Source: Bombiscardovia asteroides_K (lineage in GTDB: Bacteria; Actinomycetota; Actinomycetes; Actinomycetales; Bifidobacteriaceae). From it: a stretch of DNA of 64,000 bases. The notes beneath the pieces are model-generated. The model worked only from the letters and a program-made list of their open reading frames with translations. It was not told where the DNA came from and did no database searches. Below, piece after piece: positions 32,625 to 42,586 of the stretch. The stretch spans positions 1,488,001 through 1,552,000 of the forward strand of contig NZ_CP181447.1 in assembly GCF_048001765.1 (NCBI RefSeq), in the 5' to 3' direction. Positions within the stretch are counted from its first letter, which is position 1; each line of letters starts with the position of its first letter. The position numbers and the translations under genes were made by a program.

Positions 32625-35600
32625 GTGCTCTTCCGTGTCTATACCGAGAAAAAGCAGGGCTTCGACCAGGCCGCCGAAAGGCTTGCCGAACAGCTCCGCA
32701 CCCTGCCGGGCGTGCAAGGGCTGACCGGCCTGCGCATGATCAACCGCTACGATCTGGAGGGAATCGACGAAGACCTCTTCAAACGTTGCCTGCCCACGGT
32801 CTTCGCCCAGCCCCAGACCGACCTGGTGGCCACCCAGCTGGAGCAGGCCCTGCGCATGAAGGGCGATGAGGATACGCCACCGCTGGACTCTCCCATGCTC
32901 TTCGCCGTGGCCCCTCTGCCCGGTCAGTTCGATCAGCGAGCCGACTCCGCAGCCCAGTGTGTCCAGCTGATCGGTCAGGGCGCCCGCCCCTTGGTGGCCA
33001 CGGCCACCGTCTATCTGCTCCAGGGCGACCTGAATGCCGAGCAGATCGAGGCCATCCGCAATTACCTGGTCAACCCGGTCGACTCCCGGGTGGTAGGGCT
33101 GGAGCTGCCCAAGACCCTGGCCATGCCTGATGATGACCCGGATCCAGTACCAGTGTTGGACGGGTTCCGCGATCTGGATGATCCTGAACTTGAAGCGCTG
33201 ATTGACAAGCTGGATCTGGCCATGGATCTGCCGGATGCCCGCTTCTGCCGGGACCACTACCGCCAGGAAAAGCGCGACCCCACCCTGACCGAGCTCAAGG
33301 TAATCGACACCTACTGGTCCGACCACTGCCGGCACACCACCTTCAATACCAGGCTGGAGCGAATCGAGGCGGACAACCCCCGAGTCCTGGCAACGCTGGA
33401 ACAGTATCGGGCAATCCGAGGAGAGCTGGGCCGTCAGAACCGACCTGAATGCCTGATGGACATGGCCACCATCGGAGCCAAATACCTACAGAAGCGCGGA
33501 ATCCTGAACGACGTGGACCAGTCCGAAGAGGTCAACGCCTGCACGATCCGGACCAAAGTCGACGTGGACGGCCAGGATCAAAACTGGCTCTTCCTCTTCA
33601 AAAACGAAACCCATAATCACCCCACCGAGATCGAACCATTCGGCGGTGCCGCAACCTGCATCGGCGGAGCCATCCGTGATCCGCTGTCCGGAAGGGGCTA
33701 CGTCTACCAGGCCATGAGGGTCAGCGGGGCAGCAGATCCACGTAAACCCCTGAATCAGACCCTGCCGGGCAAACTACCCCAGAGCCGGATCGTCCGTCAA
33801 GCGGCCGATGGCTACTCCTCCTATGGCAACCAGATCGGGCTGGCCACCGGGCAGGTTCGTGAGATCTACCACCCCGGCTATGCGGCCAAGCGGATGGAGG
33901 TGGGCGCAGTGGTGGCAGCCACCCCGGCCGACCATGTAATCCATCGCCGACCCGCCCCCGGTGATCTGATCATCCTGGTGGGCGGGAGGACCGGCCGTGA
34001 CGGAATCGGCGGCGCCACAGGAGCTTCCAAGTCCCAGGATGAAGAAAGTCTGGAACGCTGCGGGGCCGAGGTGCAGAAGGGCGATGCTCCCGAGGAGCGC
34101 AAGCTCCAGCGCCTCTTCCGACGTCCGGAGGCAGCCAGGCTGATTAAACGCTGCAACGACTTCGGAGCCGGCGGCGTTGCCGTGGCCGTAGGCGAGCTGG
34201 CGGACGGGCTGAGCGTGGACCTGGACCGGGTGCCGCTCAAGTACCAGGGGCTGGACGGGACCGAAATCGCCATTTCCGAGAGTCAGGAACGCATGGCCGT
34301 GGCCCTGGCTGCCGAAGACGCGCCTGCCTTCATCGACTACGCCCGGCAGGAGGACCTTGAGGCCACCGTCATCGCCGAGGTCACCGAGGAACCCCGGCTT
34401 CGGATGACCTGGCGGTCAGAAACCATCGTGGATATCCCCCGAGCATTCCTAGCCTCCAACGGCGCCCCTCATAAGGCCGATGCCCAGGTGGCGGTTCCCG
34501 CTCCCTACCACGCCCCCTTCGAGGTTCAAGGCAGCCTGGACGCACGCATGAGGGCCCTGCTTGCAGACATCAATGTCTGTTCCCAACAGGGTCTGGCCGA
34601 GCAGTTCGACTCCACCATCGGCGCAGGCACCGTCCTCATGCCCTTTGGCGGAGCCCGACAGTTGACGCCGGCACAGGCCATGGTGGCCAAATTGCCAGTG
34701 GACGGGCACACCACCACCGCCTCGGCCATGGCCTGGGGATTCAACCCCTGGATCAGCAGCCAGGACCCTTACACCGGCGCCTACCTGGCCGTGGTCGAGA
34801 GCCTGGCCAAGCTGGTCGCCAGCGGCTTCAGCCGGTCAAGGGCCCACCTAAGCCTGCAGGAGTATTACCCCAAGCCCGGCGACGACCCCCGGCGCTGGGG
34901 TCTGCCGGTAGCCGGCGTCCTGGGAGCCCTCCAGGCCCAGCTGGACCTGGCAGTGGGTGCCATAGGCGGCAAGGACTCCATGTCCGGCAGTTTCGAGGAC
35001 CTGGATGTGCCGCCCACCCTGATCAGCTTTGCAGTAGCCCTGGGGCAGGCCAAGGATGCGGTCTCCCCGGAGTTCAAGGCCCCCAACCGGCAGGTCTACC
35101 TAGTGACGCCCGAATACCGGACGGACGGATTGCTGCCCGATCCGGAGAGCCTGCGGACCGTCATGGACCAGGTGGAGGCGTTGATCAGTCAGGGTCTGGT
35201 TGATGCGGTAGCCACTCCGGGGTACGGATGCATGGCCCAGTCCATGATGGAGATGTGCCTGGGCAACAGGATCGGCTTGGACCTGGCGCCAGACACCGCC
35301 ATACCTGCCCTCTTCCGTCCCGCCTATGGGAGCTTCATTCTGGAGGCCTCTGGTTCAGAGCCTCTGTCCATTCAGGATTCCGGTCTGCATTTGTGCCTCC
35401 TTGGACACACTCGCGAGGATTACCGCCTGCGCTGCGGCAGCGAGGATCTGGACCTGGCCGGGCTTGAGGAAATCCGTGCCAGGGGTCTGGAATCGATCTT
35501 CCCATACCGGGGCCAAGGCGACCCGGTGCCGACCATTGGCCGCACCGACCGTGAGCCTGGCAGGCCTGCTGCGCGCAGAGCCAAGGGGACTTCCATGACC

Positions 35601-36404
35601 GCCCGACCCAGGGTCGTCATGCCCGTCTTCCCCGGCACCAACTGCGAATTCGACTCCGCACGAGCCTTCCGGGATGCTGGAGCCCAGGTGGAGACTGTGG
35701 TCATCCGCAACCTGAATGCCGAGGACGTGACCGAGAGCTCCCGCCGCCTGGCCCAGGCCATCCGCAACAGCCAGATACTGATGCTGCCCGGTGGCTTCTC
35801 CGGCGGCGATGAACCCGACGGCTCGGCCAAACTAGTGGCCTCCTTCCTGCGATCGAACCAGGTTGCCGATGCCCTCCAGGAGCTTTTGCAGGACCGGGAC
35901 GGACTGGTCCTGGGCGTTTGCAACGGCTTTCAGGCGCTGATCAAGCTGGGCCTGGTTCCCTATGGCAAAATCGTCACCGGCTCACCCGAGGATCCCACCC
36001 TGGCTGTCAATACCATCGGACGCCATCAGAGCCGTCTGGTCCACACCCGGATCAGCTCCACACGCTCCCCCTGGCTGAGTGCCTGCCGGGTGGGCGACAT
36101 CCACACCATGCCCATCAGCCACGGCGAAGGACGGTTCGTGGCCGAGCCTAGCCTCCTGCGCACCCTGATCGACCGAGGACAGGTGGCTGCCCAGTATGTG
36201 GATGAGCAGGGCCGCCCCTCCATGGATCCGCTGGTCAACCCCAATGGATCCGACATGGCCGTTGAGGCCATCACCAGCCCGGACGGCCGGGTGCTGGGCA
36301 AGATGGGCCATACGGAACGCAGCGGCTCTGACCTGTATCTGAATGTGCCAGGAAACCGCACGCAGCCGCTATTCCAGTCTGGAGTGGATTACTTTGCCGC
36401 CTAG
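32625..36404 (+). CDS. purL: FGAM synthase, long form with fused glutaminase
   Basis: A 1259-residue enzyme, the PurL long form also found in proteobacteria and eukaryotes. GTG 32625 (VLFRVYTEKKQGF) is chosen because GAAAGGA lies just upstream; an open extension to 32550 would run through the terminator. Order: PurS-like N-domain (residues about 1-140), linker, two AIRS-type ATPase repeats (DTYWSDHCRHTTF; FLFKNETHNHPTEIEPFGGA; NDFGAGGVAVAVGELADGL; VDGHTTTASAMAWGFNP; GGKDSMSGSF), then a class I glutaminase (VVMPVFPGTNCEFDSARAFR; Cys in LGVCNGFQAL; final His/Glu in the C-terminus). It makes FGAM from FGAR, glutamine and ATP. The fused glutaminase makes separate purS and purQ unnecessary. Confidence 0.95.
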   Translation: MLFRVYTEKKQGFDQAAERLAEQLRTLPGVQGLTGLRMINRYDLEGIDEDLFKRCLPTVFAQPQTDLVATQLEQALRMKGDEDTPPLDSPMLFAVAPLPGQFDQRADSAAQCVQLIGQGARPLVATATVYLLQGDLNAEQIEAIRNYLVNPVDSRVVGLELPKTLAMPDDDPDPVPVLDGFRDLDDPELEALIDKLDLAMDLPDARFCRDHYRQEKRDPTLTELKVIDTYWSDHCRHTTFNTRLERIEADNPRVLATLEQYRAIRGELGRQNRPECLMDMATIGAKYLQKRGILNDVDQSEEVNACTIRTKVDVDGQDQNWLFLFKNETHNHPTEIEPFGGAATCIGGAIRDPLSGRGYVYQAMRVSGAADPRKPLNQTLPGKLPQSRIVRQAADGYSSYGNQIGLATGQVREIYHPGYAAKRMEVGAVVAATPADHVIHRRPAPGDLIILVGGRTGRDGIGGATGASKSQDEESLERCGAEVQKGDAPEERKLQRLFRRPEAARLIKRCNDFGAGGVAVAVGELADGLSVDLDRVPLKYQGLDGTEIAISESQERMAVALAAEDAPAFIDYARQEDLEATVIAEVTEEPRLRMTWRSETIVDIPRAFLASNGAPHKADAQVAVPAPYHAPFEVQGSLDARMRALLADINVCSQQGLAEQFDSTIGAGTVLMPFGGARQLTPAQAMVAKLPVDGHTTTASAMAWGFNPWISSQDPYTGAYLAVVESLAKLVASGFSRSRAHLSLQEYYPKPGDDPRRWGLPVAGVLGALQAQLDLAVGAIGGKDSMSGSFEDLDVPPTLISFAVALGQAKDAVSPEFKAPNRQVYLVTPEYRTDGLLPDPESLRTVMDQVEALISQGLVDAVATPGYGCMAQSMMEMCLGNRIGLDLAPDTAIPALFRPAYGSFILEASGSEPLSIQDSGLHLCLLGHTREDYRLRCGSEDLDLAGLEEIRARGLESIFPYRGQGDPVPTIGRTDREPGRPAARRAKGTSMTARPRVVMPVFPGTNCEFDSARAFRDAGAQVETVVIRNLNAEDVTESSRRLAQAIRNSQILMLPGGFSGGDEPDGSAKLVASFLRSNQVADALQELLQDRDGLVLGVCNGFQALIKLGLVPYGKIVTGSPEDPTLAVNTIGRHQSRLVHTRISSTRSPWLSACRVGDIHTMPISHGEGRFVAEPSLLRTLIDRGQVAAQYVDEQGRPSMDPLVNPNGSDMAVEAITSPDGRVLGKMGHTERSGSDLYLNVPGNRTQPLFQSGVDYFAA

Positions 36405-36421
36405 GGGAAAGGACACAGACC

Positions 36422-37927
36422 ATGTCGTTGGAGCTTGAAGGCATCCACGAGGAGTGCGGAATCTTCGGAGTCTGGGGCCATCCCGATGCCGCCCGACTGA
36501 CCTACTTCGGCCTGCATGCCCTGCAGCACCGTGGTCAGGAGGGTGCCGGCATCGTTTCCAACGACCAGGGGCATCTGATCGGACGGCGGGGTCTGGGCCT
36601 GCTGACTCAGGTCTTCCCGGACGAGTCCAGCCTGACACCGCTGACCGGGGACCGGGCCGTCGGGCATGTGCGCTACGCCACGACAGGTTCAGGGTCCATC
36701 GAGAACATCCAGCCCTTCGTCTTCCGCTTCCATGACGGGGATATAGCCCTGGCCCACAACGGCAACCTGACCAACTGCAACAGCCTCAAGGCGCAACTGG
36801 AGGATCAGGGGGCCATCTTCCACTCCAACTCCGACACCGAGGTGCTCATGCACCTGATTCGCCGTAGCCCTGAAAAGGACTTCATGGCGGCGCTCAAACA
36901 GGCTCTGCGCCAGGTCCATGGCGGCTTCGCCTACCTGCTCATGACCGAGGATGCCATGATTGGAGCCATGGATCCCAACGGCTTCCGTCCCCTCTCCCTG
37001 GGCCGGCTGCCAGGTGGGGCCTACGTTCTGGCTTCGGAAACCTGTGCATTGGACCTGGTCGGTGCCACCCTGGTGCGTGACATCGGCCCCGGCGAAATCG
37101 TCCGGGTGGATGACTCGGGTTACAGCATCGAGCGCTATACCAATCAGACCTGCCTGTCCATCTGCTCCATGGAGTTCATCTACTTCGCCAGGCCCGACTC
37201 CAATATTTATGGGGTCAATGTCCACTCGGCCCGCAAGAGGATGGGGGCCAGGCTGGCCCGCGAGGCCCCTGTGGACGCCGACATGGTCATCGGAGTGCCC
37301 AACTCCTCCCTGTCGGCAGCATCAGGCTATGCCGAGGCGGCCGGACTACCCAACGAGATGGGGCTGATCAAGAATCAGTATGTGGCACGCACCTTCATCC
37401 AGCCCAGCCAGGCCATGCGCGAGCAGGGTGTCAGGATGAAACTGGCCGCGGTACGCGGCGTCGTGGCCGGCAAACGGGTGGTGGTCATCGACGATTCCAT
37501 CGTCCGAGGCACCACCTCGCGCAGAATCGTCCGTCTGCTTCGGGAGGCCGGGGCGAGCGAGGTGCACATGCGTATCGCATCCCCGCCCCTACGCTACCCC
37601 TGCTACTACGGCATCGACATTCAACGGACCTCCGAACTGATTGCCGCCAAGAAGTCCGTGGAGCAGATCAGAGAAGCCATTGAGGCCGATTCCCTGGCCT
37701 ACCTGAGCCTGGACGGTCTGGTGGATTCCATAGGCCTGGGTCGTGATGCACCCTACCAGGGACTCTGCGTGGCCTACTTCAACGGAGACTACCCAACGCG
37801 GCTTGATGATTACGAGCAGGGCTTCCTGGCCTCGCTGACCCCAGAGGACCGGGCCCGGCTGGAAGCCTCCAAGGGATCCTATGGACTTGACATGCCTGCA
37901 GGGTCGGGGCAGAGAACAGATCAATGA
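36422..37927 (+). CDS. purF: Amidophosphoribosyltransferase
   Basis: A 501-residue enzyme of the first committed step (PRPP + glutamine to phosphoribosylamine). Residues 1-11 precede Cys12 in HEECGIFGVWG, the N-terminal nucleophile after propeptide removal. The glutaminase domain has LHALQHRGQEGAGI and RYATTGSGS; the PRTase domain has the PRPP loop VVVIDDSIVRGTTSRRIV. Cys in LSICSMEF, YPCYYGID and GLCVAYFNG match the [4Fe-4S] positions of the Bacillus-type enzyme. It follows purL by 17 bases with AGGGGAAAGGAC upstream. Confidence 0.95.
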   Translation: MSLELEGIHEECGIFGVWGHPDAARLTYFGLHALQHRGQEGAGIVSNDQGHLIGRRGLGLLTQVFPDESSLTPLTGDRAVGHVRYATTGSGSIENIQPFVFRFHDGDIALAHNGNLTNCNSLKAQLEDQGAIFHSNSDTEVLMHLIRRSPEKDFMAALKQALRQVHGGFAYLLMTEDAMIGAMDPNGFRPLSLGRLPGGAYVLASETCALDLVGATLVRDIGPGEIVRVDDSGYSIERYTNQTCLSICSMEFIYFARPDSNIYGVNVHSARKRMGARLAREAPVDADMVIGVPNSSLSAASGYAEAAGLPNEMGLIKNQYVARTFIQPSQAMREQGVRMKLAAVRGVVAGKRVVVIDDSIVRGTTSRRIVRLLREAGASEVHMRIASPPLRYPCYYGIDIQRTSELIAAKKSVEQIREAIEADSLAYLSLDGLVDSIGLGRDAPYQGLCVAYFNGDYPTRLDDYEQGFLASLTPEDRARLEASKGSYGLDMPAGSGQRTDQ

Positions 37928-37972
37928 GCACTAACGAAGAGCAGGACAGACAAAGCAGAGAAAGGGGAGTCC

Positions 37973-39022
37973 ATGCCGAAGGCATATGAGCAGGCTGGGG
38001 TATCGGTGGAGGCCGGATACGAACTGATCGACAGGATTCGTTCCCACACGGCCAGAACCCGTAGGCCGGGCGCCGGCGACATCGGCGGCTTCGGCGGCGA
38101 CTTCGACCTGTCTGCGCTCGATTACCGCCATCCGGTCCTGGTCTCGGGCACTGACGGCGTGGGCACCAAGCTGATGGTGGCCCGGGAGGCCGGTCGTCAT
38201 GACACCATCGGCCAGGACTGCGTGGCCATGTGCGTCAATGACATCATCGCCCAAGGGGCCGAGCCGCTGATCTTCCTGGACTACATCGCCTGCGGGCATA
38301 ACGACCCAGCCCTGCTGGAACAGGTGGTCAAGGGAGTGGCTGACGGCTGCGTCCAGGCCGGGGCCGCCCTGGTAGGCGGGGAGACCGCCGAGATGCCTGA
38401 CATGTACCAGCCCGATGAGTACGACCTGGCCGGATTCACCGTGGGTGTGGTCGAACGGGAGTCCCTTGTGGACGGTTCAGCCATCAGAGAGGGCGACCAG
38501 CTGATCGGTCTACCCTCCTCGGGAGTCCACTCAAACGGATTCTCCCTGATTCGCCAGGTCCTGCTGGATCAGGGGGGCATGAAGCTGGAGGACCGGCCCT
38601 ACCAGCTTGGCGGACGGACTCTGGGAGAGGAACTGCTGACACCCACCCGCATCTATGTCAGGGCCCTGCGCCCGCTCTTCGCCTCAGGCCTGCTCAGAGG
38701 TGCTGCACACATCACCGGCGGCGGCTTCGTGGAGAAGGTGCCCCGGATTCTGCCCGAGGGTCTGGCTGCCAGCTTCAACCTGGATGCCTGGGAGGTGCCG
38801 CCCATCTTCACGATGATCGAGGAGATGGGCGGGGTCGACCACCTGGAGATGTACAACATCTTCAACATGGGCATAGGGATGGTTCTGGTCGTCTCCCCTG
38901 ACCAGCTGGACCAGGCCCGCGCAGTCCTGGATGAGGAGCAGGAGCCCTACAGCCTGATCGGACAGGTGACAGGTGCTCAAAACGGCCAGCGGGTCATCCT
39001 TAACGAAAACGATCGTCAGTAA
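37973..39022 (+). CDS. purM: Phosphoribosylformylglycinamidine cyclo-ligase (AIR synthase)
   Basis: A 349-residue AIR synthase with AAAGGGGAGTCC before ATG 37973. Conserved blocks: GAGDIGGFGGDFDL, VSGTDGVGTKLMVAREAGRHDTIGQDCVAMCVNDI, GAEPLIFLDYIACG, ALVGGETAEMPDMY, LPSSGVHSNGFSLIR, AHITGGGFVEKVPRILP. It closes the imidazole ring using ATP. It lies in the rightward run purL-purF-purM-purD with short spacers, so it is probably co-transcribed. Confidence 0.96.
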   Translation: MPKAYEQAGVSVEAGYELIDRIRSHTARTRRPGAGDIGGFGGDFDLSALDYRHPVLVSGTDGVGTKLMVAREAGRHDTIGQDCVAMCVNDIIAQGAEPLIFLDYIACGHNDPALLEQVVKGVADGCVQAGAALVGGETAEMPDMYQPDEYDLAGFTVGVVERESLVDGSAIREGDQLIGLPSSGVHSNGFSLIRQVLLDQGGMKLEDRPYQLGGRTLGEELLTPTRIYVRALRPLFASGLLRGAAHITGGGFVEKVPRILPEGLAASFNLDAWEVPPIFTMIEEMGGVDHLEMYNIFNMGIGMVLVVSPDQLDQARAVLDEEQEPYSLIGQVTGAQNGQRVILNENDRQ

Positions 39023-39040
39023 TAGCGAGAGGAGCCCATC

Positions 39041-40312
39041 GTGGCGGACAAGGTACTGGTCATTGGGTCGGGAGCCAGGGAGCACGTTATCGCCACCACC
39101 CTGCTGTCCGGGCCAGGAGTGGATCGGGTCTGGTGCGCCCCGGGCAACCCGGGCATGGAGCCGGACGGCATCAACCTGCTGCGAGAGGATTCCTCACAGC
39201 CTGAAAAACTGATCACTGCAATACGCGAGCTGGGAATCGACTGGGTCTTCGTTGGACCCGAGGCCCCTTTGACGGCCGGATTGGTCGACGAACTGCAGGC
39301 TGCCGGCATCCCCGCCTTTGGACCCGGCAAGGCTGCGGCCCGCATAGAGGGGTCCAAGGGCTTTGCCAAGGACCTGATGCACAGGCATGGAATCCCGACC
39401 GCTGATTATGCGGTCTTCCATGACCTTGAGACAGCCAAGGCCTATGTACGCTCGCATGGCGCGCCCGTGGTCATCAAGGCTGACGGGCTGGCAGCTGGCA
39501 AGGGCGTGACGGTGGCCGCCGACCTTGACCAGGCCATGCAGGCCCTGGATGCCATCTTCATCGATCATAAGTTCGGACAGGCCGGAGCCCAGGTGGTCAT
39601 CGAGGATCAGCTGGTGGGTCAGGAGTGCTCGCTCATGTGCTTCGTCAGAGGTGAGCAGTTCTGGCCCATGCCTCTGTCCCAGGACCACAAGCCGGCCTAT
39701 GACGGGGATAGGGGTCCCAACACCGGTGGCATGGGGGCCTACTCCCCTCTGCCGCAGTTCGGCCCGGAACTGACCCAAAAGGCCCTGGATACCATCGTCG
39801 CTCCCACCGTCCGTGCCCTGGCCCAGGAGGGCAGTCCCTTCACCGGAGTTCTGTACACAGGGCTGATGGTCACTGACAAGGGTCCTGAAGTCATCGAATT
39901 CAACGCACGACTGGGAGACCCGGAGACCGAGGTGGTGCTGCCTGCCCTTACCAGCGACCTGGGTACAGCCATCCGCACGCTGATGCAGGGTGGAGAGCCG
40001 CAATTCACCTGGGACGACTCCCACAGCCGCCTGGGTGTGGTCCTGGCAGCAGAAGGCTATCCCGGCAATCCCAAGACCGGGGTGCCCGTGCCCTTGATCG
40101 CTCCGGAGCAGGACCTCAGAGCCTACTACGCCGGAGTGTCCGGCTCGGCTTCGACTGGTCTGACATCTTCCTCGGGACGGACCGCTCTGGTGGTGGCCCG
40201 AGGTGACGACCTGACCCAGGCAGCCCGCCGAGTCTATGACCGTCTGGACGGATTGTCGATGCCTGGCCTCTTCTATCGGCACGACATCGGCCACCGCGGC
40301 CTGGAAGCCTAA
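39041..40312 (+). CDS. purD: Phosphoribosylamine-glycine ligase (GAR synthetase)
   Basis: A 423-residue ATP-grasp enzyme with a GTG start and GAGAGGAG upstream. Conserved features: VLVIGSGAREHVIATTLL, WVFVGPEAPLTAGLVDEL, RIEGSKGFAKDLMHRHGIPTADY, PVVIKADGLAAGKGVTVA, PMPLSQDHKPAYDGDRGPNTGGMGAYSP and FNARLGDPETEVVLP. It joins glycine to phosphoribosylamine. It is the last gene of the rightward pur run and its end overlaps the end of the convergent LtaS-like gene by 4 bases. Confidence 0.95.
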   Translation: MADKVLVIGSGAREHVIATTLLSGPGVDRVWCAPGNPGMEPDGINLLREDSSQPEKLITAIRELGIDWVFVGPEAPLTAGLVDELQAAGIPAFGPGKAAARIEGSKGFAKDLMHRHGIPTADYAVFHDLETAKAYVRSHGAPVVIKADGLAAGKGVTVAADLDQAMQALDAIFIDHKFGQAGAQVVIEDQLVGQECSLMCFVRGEQFWPMPLSQDHKPAYDGDRGPNTGGMGAYSPLPQFGPELTQKALDTIVAPTVRALAQEGSPFTGVLYTGLMVTDKGPEVIEFNARLGDPETEVVLPALTSDLGTAIRTLMQGGEPQFTWDDSHSRLGVVLAAEGYPGNPKTGVPVPLIAPEQDLRAYYAGVSGSASTGLTSSSGRTALVVARGDDLTQAARRVYDRLDGLSMPGLFYRHDIGHRGLEA

Positions 40313-42462
40313 TTGGCCGAGCTGGTCGAGCCCTCGCTGTCGCTGTCCTTATCCTGGCTTTGCTCCTCCTGGCGGGCTTGTTCCTTGACCTTCTGACGGG
40401 CTGCATCCGAACGGCGGGTGGGAGTGGTGTTGAAGCCGGTCCCCTGCAGGTAGTGCTTACCTGCCATGATGTCGTACTGGATCAGTTTGTAGTCATTCAA
40501 GAGCTGCCGGGTGGACCGGTCGAAGTCACGGGCATTCATGGGCTGACCCTGGGCATCCAGATAGTTGGTCTGCCCTGCCGGGATCCTGTTCCAGTCCTGG
40601 ATCTGGTTGGCAACCGGAGGCTCAATGGCGCTGATCTTTTCGTGCAGCTGGGTCAGAAAGGCCGTGAATGGCGAAACCTTGGCATCCATGTGCTCTGCCG
40701 CCTGTGCCTGGAAGAAGTTGGGCGAGGAATAGGCGCTGTTGCTTACCTGGGTTCCCGAGGCATCCGAGGCCTTGTTGGACCAGATGAAGTAGTCGGTCAG
40801 ATGCAGGGCCAGGGAGTTGCGCTCGTCCCAGCTGGCCGTGCCATAAATGCCGGGCAGGTGATCCCCATAGAAGACCACGGTGACCGGCTTACTCTGGGAA
40901 TCCAGGCTGTTCAGGAAATCAGCAGTGGCCTGATCGGTCAGACTGACCCCCTTGGCATAGGTGCGGATGGACTGCATCTCATCGTCGCCCAGGGGCATGT
41001 TGGGGTCGGAGGAGCTTACCGAGAAATTATTGTCGTCATACCAGTCGTTGTAGGGCATATGGTTCTGCATGGTGATGACCTCGACGAACTGGTTGCCCTT
41101 GTCGTCGCCCATCTGTTCCAAGGCGGAATCGTAGGCGGAACGATCCCCCACATACTGGCTGCGGTCGATGCGGTCCTGGTGGGCTATCTGGTCAGGGCCG
41201 GTCAGCGAGTAGAAGTGTGAAAAACCGAACTTCTTGTAGTTCTCAGCCCTGGAGTACATGGAAGACTCATAAGGATGGAAGGCCAGGGACTTGGATGGCG
41301 ACCCCCAGGCCTGATTGACCGTTGGTATCCAATTCAGATGAGGGATGACCTGCTGGTAGGGGGATGTCAGCGAAGGGTCGAAGTTGGCCATGGACAGGCC
41401 GGTCATGGCTTGGAACTCCAGATTGGCCGTGCCCCCACCGTAACCGGAGGAGAGCATGAGCCCGCTGGTGGTGCCCTCCTTGATGGATCTGATATGGGGC
41501 ATGGGGTCCTGGTTGAGCGCGACGCCCGGCACCCGCGTGGGATCCGAGAAAGACTCAGAGAGAATGTAGACCAGGCTCGACTCATTCATATAGGACTTGC
41601 GGTCACGGTTGATGCGGTCAGCCGAAATCTGGTAGCGGTGGGCCAGAGACCGCATGGTGGCACGGCTGTAGCCTGCGGGCTGGTCCATGACCTTGGGCCG
41701 CAGCTGCCGGGAGAAGGACACGAAGACCCCGTTGCGCTGGGCGTCATATACCGAGTCCCACATGGAGGGTATATCTCCCATGAACTGAGAGAAGCGATAG
41801 GCGGGGCTGCCGTAGGTGCCCACAGTAGACATGAAGAGCGCCACCACCAGGACCGGGACCAGGACTCCTACGGTACGCAGTCCAGCGCCTAGGGGCTTGT
41901 TGCCGGTGGCCACCGGACGGCCACGACGAGCATCCATCCGTGTCACCACCCAGCAGAGCACTCCGAGAATGATCAGGGCCACGACACCCAACCCGATCAT
42001 GATCAGGGACCGGGCCGGGAGGAAGGAGACCAGATTGGCTGCATCGGCATGGAGGAAATCCAGATCGGAGGGCAGGACGGCTTCGTAGCGTGCACGCACC
42101 TTGAAGCGCTCGATGACCGCGATGACCGCGCAGATGGCCAGGATCAGCCCCGATGCCGCCCAGAAGCGATTGGTCAGGTAGACCAGAGCCAGGTAGACCA
42201 GGCCCACAGCCAGCATGTTGAGCACCAGGACGAATCGACGCTGGGTCCACATGGCCGAGATGAAGCCCCAGAAGCCGATCAATGGGTTGGACAGCTCTAC
42301 GCGGGAGCTGTTCAGGGAGACCCCCCACTGCAGGATGCCCACTGACAGGAAGTCAATCAGGATGAAGGCGAGCAGATAGACCCACCCACGCACCCGAAGA
42401 CGTCCGGTTATGTTCTGCATCCAAGATGTCCACCGGCCGGGCTGACGCTTACAATCCTTCAC
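40309..42462 (-). CDS. LTA synthase-family (sulfatase-fold) phosphoglycerol transferase
   Basis: A 717-residue membrane enzyme with GTG start behind AGGAG. The N-terminus has five or six membrane helices (residues about 22-235), followed by a large extracellular sulfatase-fold domain (about 300-640): LVYILSESFSDPTRVPG (metal Glu), SSGYGGGTANLEFQAMTGLS (catalytic Thr), MQNHMPYNDWY and VVFYGDHLPGIYG (metal Asp-His). It polymerises or transfers glycerol-phosphate for lipoteichoic-acid-type polymers in the envelope. The C-terminal 50 residues form a charged Gln/Glu/Asp/Ser tail. It is a single leftward gene convergent with purD. Confidence 0.9.
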   Translation of the reverse strand: MKDCKRQPGRWTSWMQNITGRLRVRGWVYLLAFILIDFLSVGILQWGVSLNSSRVELSNPLIGFWGFISAMWTQRRFVLVLNMLAVGLVYLALVYLTNRFWAASGLILAICAVIAVIERFKVRARYEAVLPSDLDFLHADAANLVSFLPARSLIMIGLGVVALIILGVLCWVVTRMDARRGRPVATGNKPLGAGLRTVGVLVPVLVVALFMSTVGTYGSPAYRFSQFMGDIPSMWDSVYDAQRNGVFVSFSRQLRPKVMDQPAGYSRATMRSLAHRYQISADRINRDRKSYMNESSLVYILSESFSDPTRVPGVALNQDPMPHIRSIKEGTTSGLMLSSGYGGGTANLEFQAMTGLSMANFDPSLTSPYQQVIPHLNWIPTVNQAWGSPSKSLAFHPYESSMYSRAENYKKFGFSHFYSLTGPDQIAHQDRIDRSQYVGDRSAYDSALEQMGDDKGNQFVEVITMQNHMPYNDWYDDNNFSVSSSDPNMPLGDDEMQSIRTYAKGVSLTDQATADFLNSLDSQSKPVTVVFYGDHLPGIYGTASWDERNSLALHLTDYFIWSNKASDASGTQVSNSAYSSPNFFQAQAAEHMDAKVSPFTAFLTQLHEKISAIEPPVANQIQDWNRIPAGQTNYLDAQGQPMNARDFDRSTRQLLNDYKLIQYDIMAGKHYLQGTGFNTTPTRRSDAARQKVKEQARQEEQSQDKDSDSEGSTSSAN

Positions 42463-42586
42463 CGCTTACTCCTGACTTTGGCAACTGGGCCCCATGGGCT
42501 TTTACCGATACCTGTGCCATTGTTCCCATTAAGGACGACAAGCCTCTTGAAAACACCCCTTAGCGAACATAAGAGCGAACGGGCAG

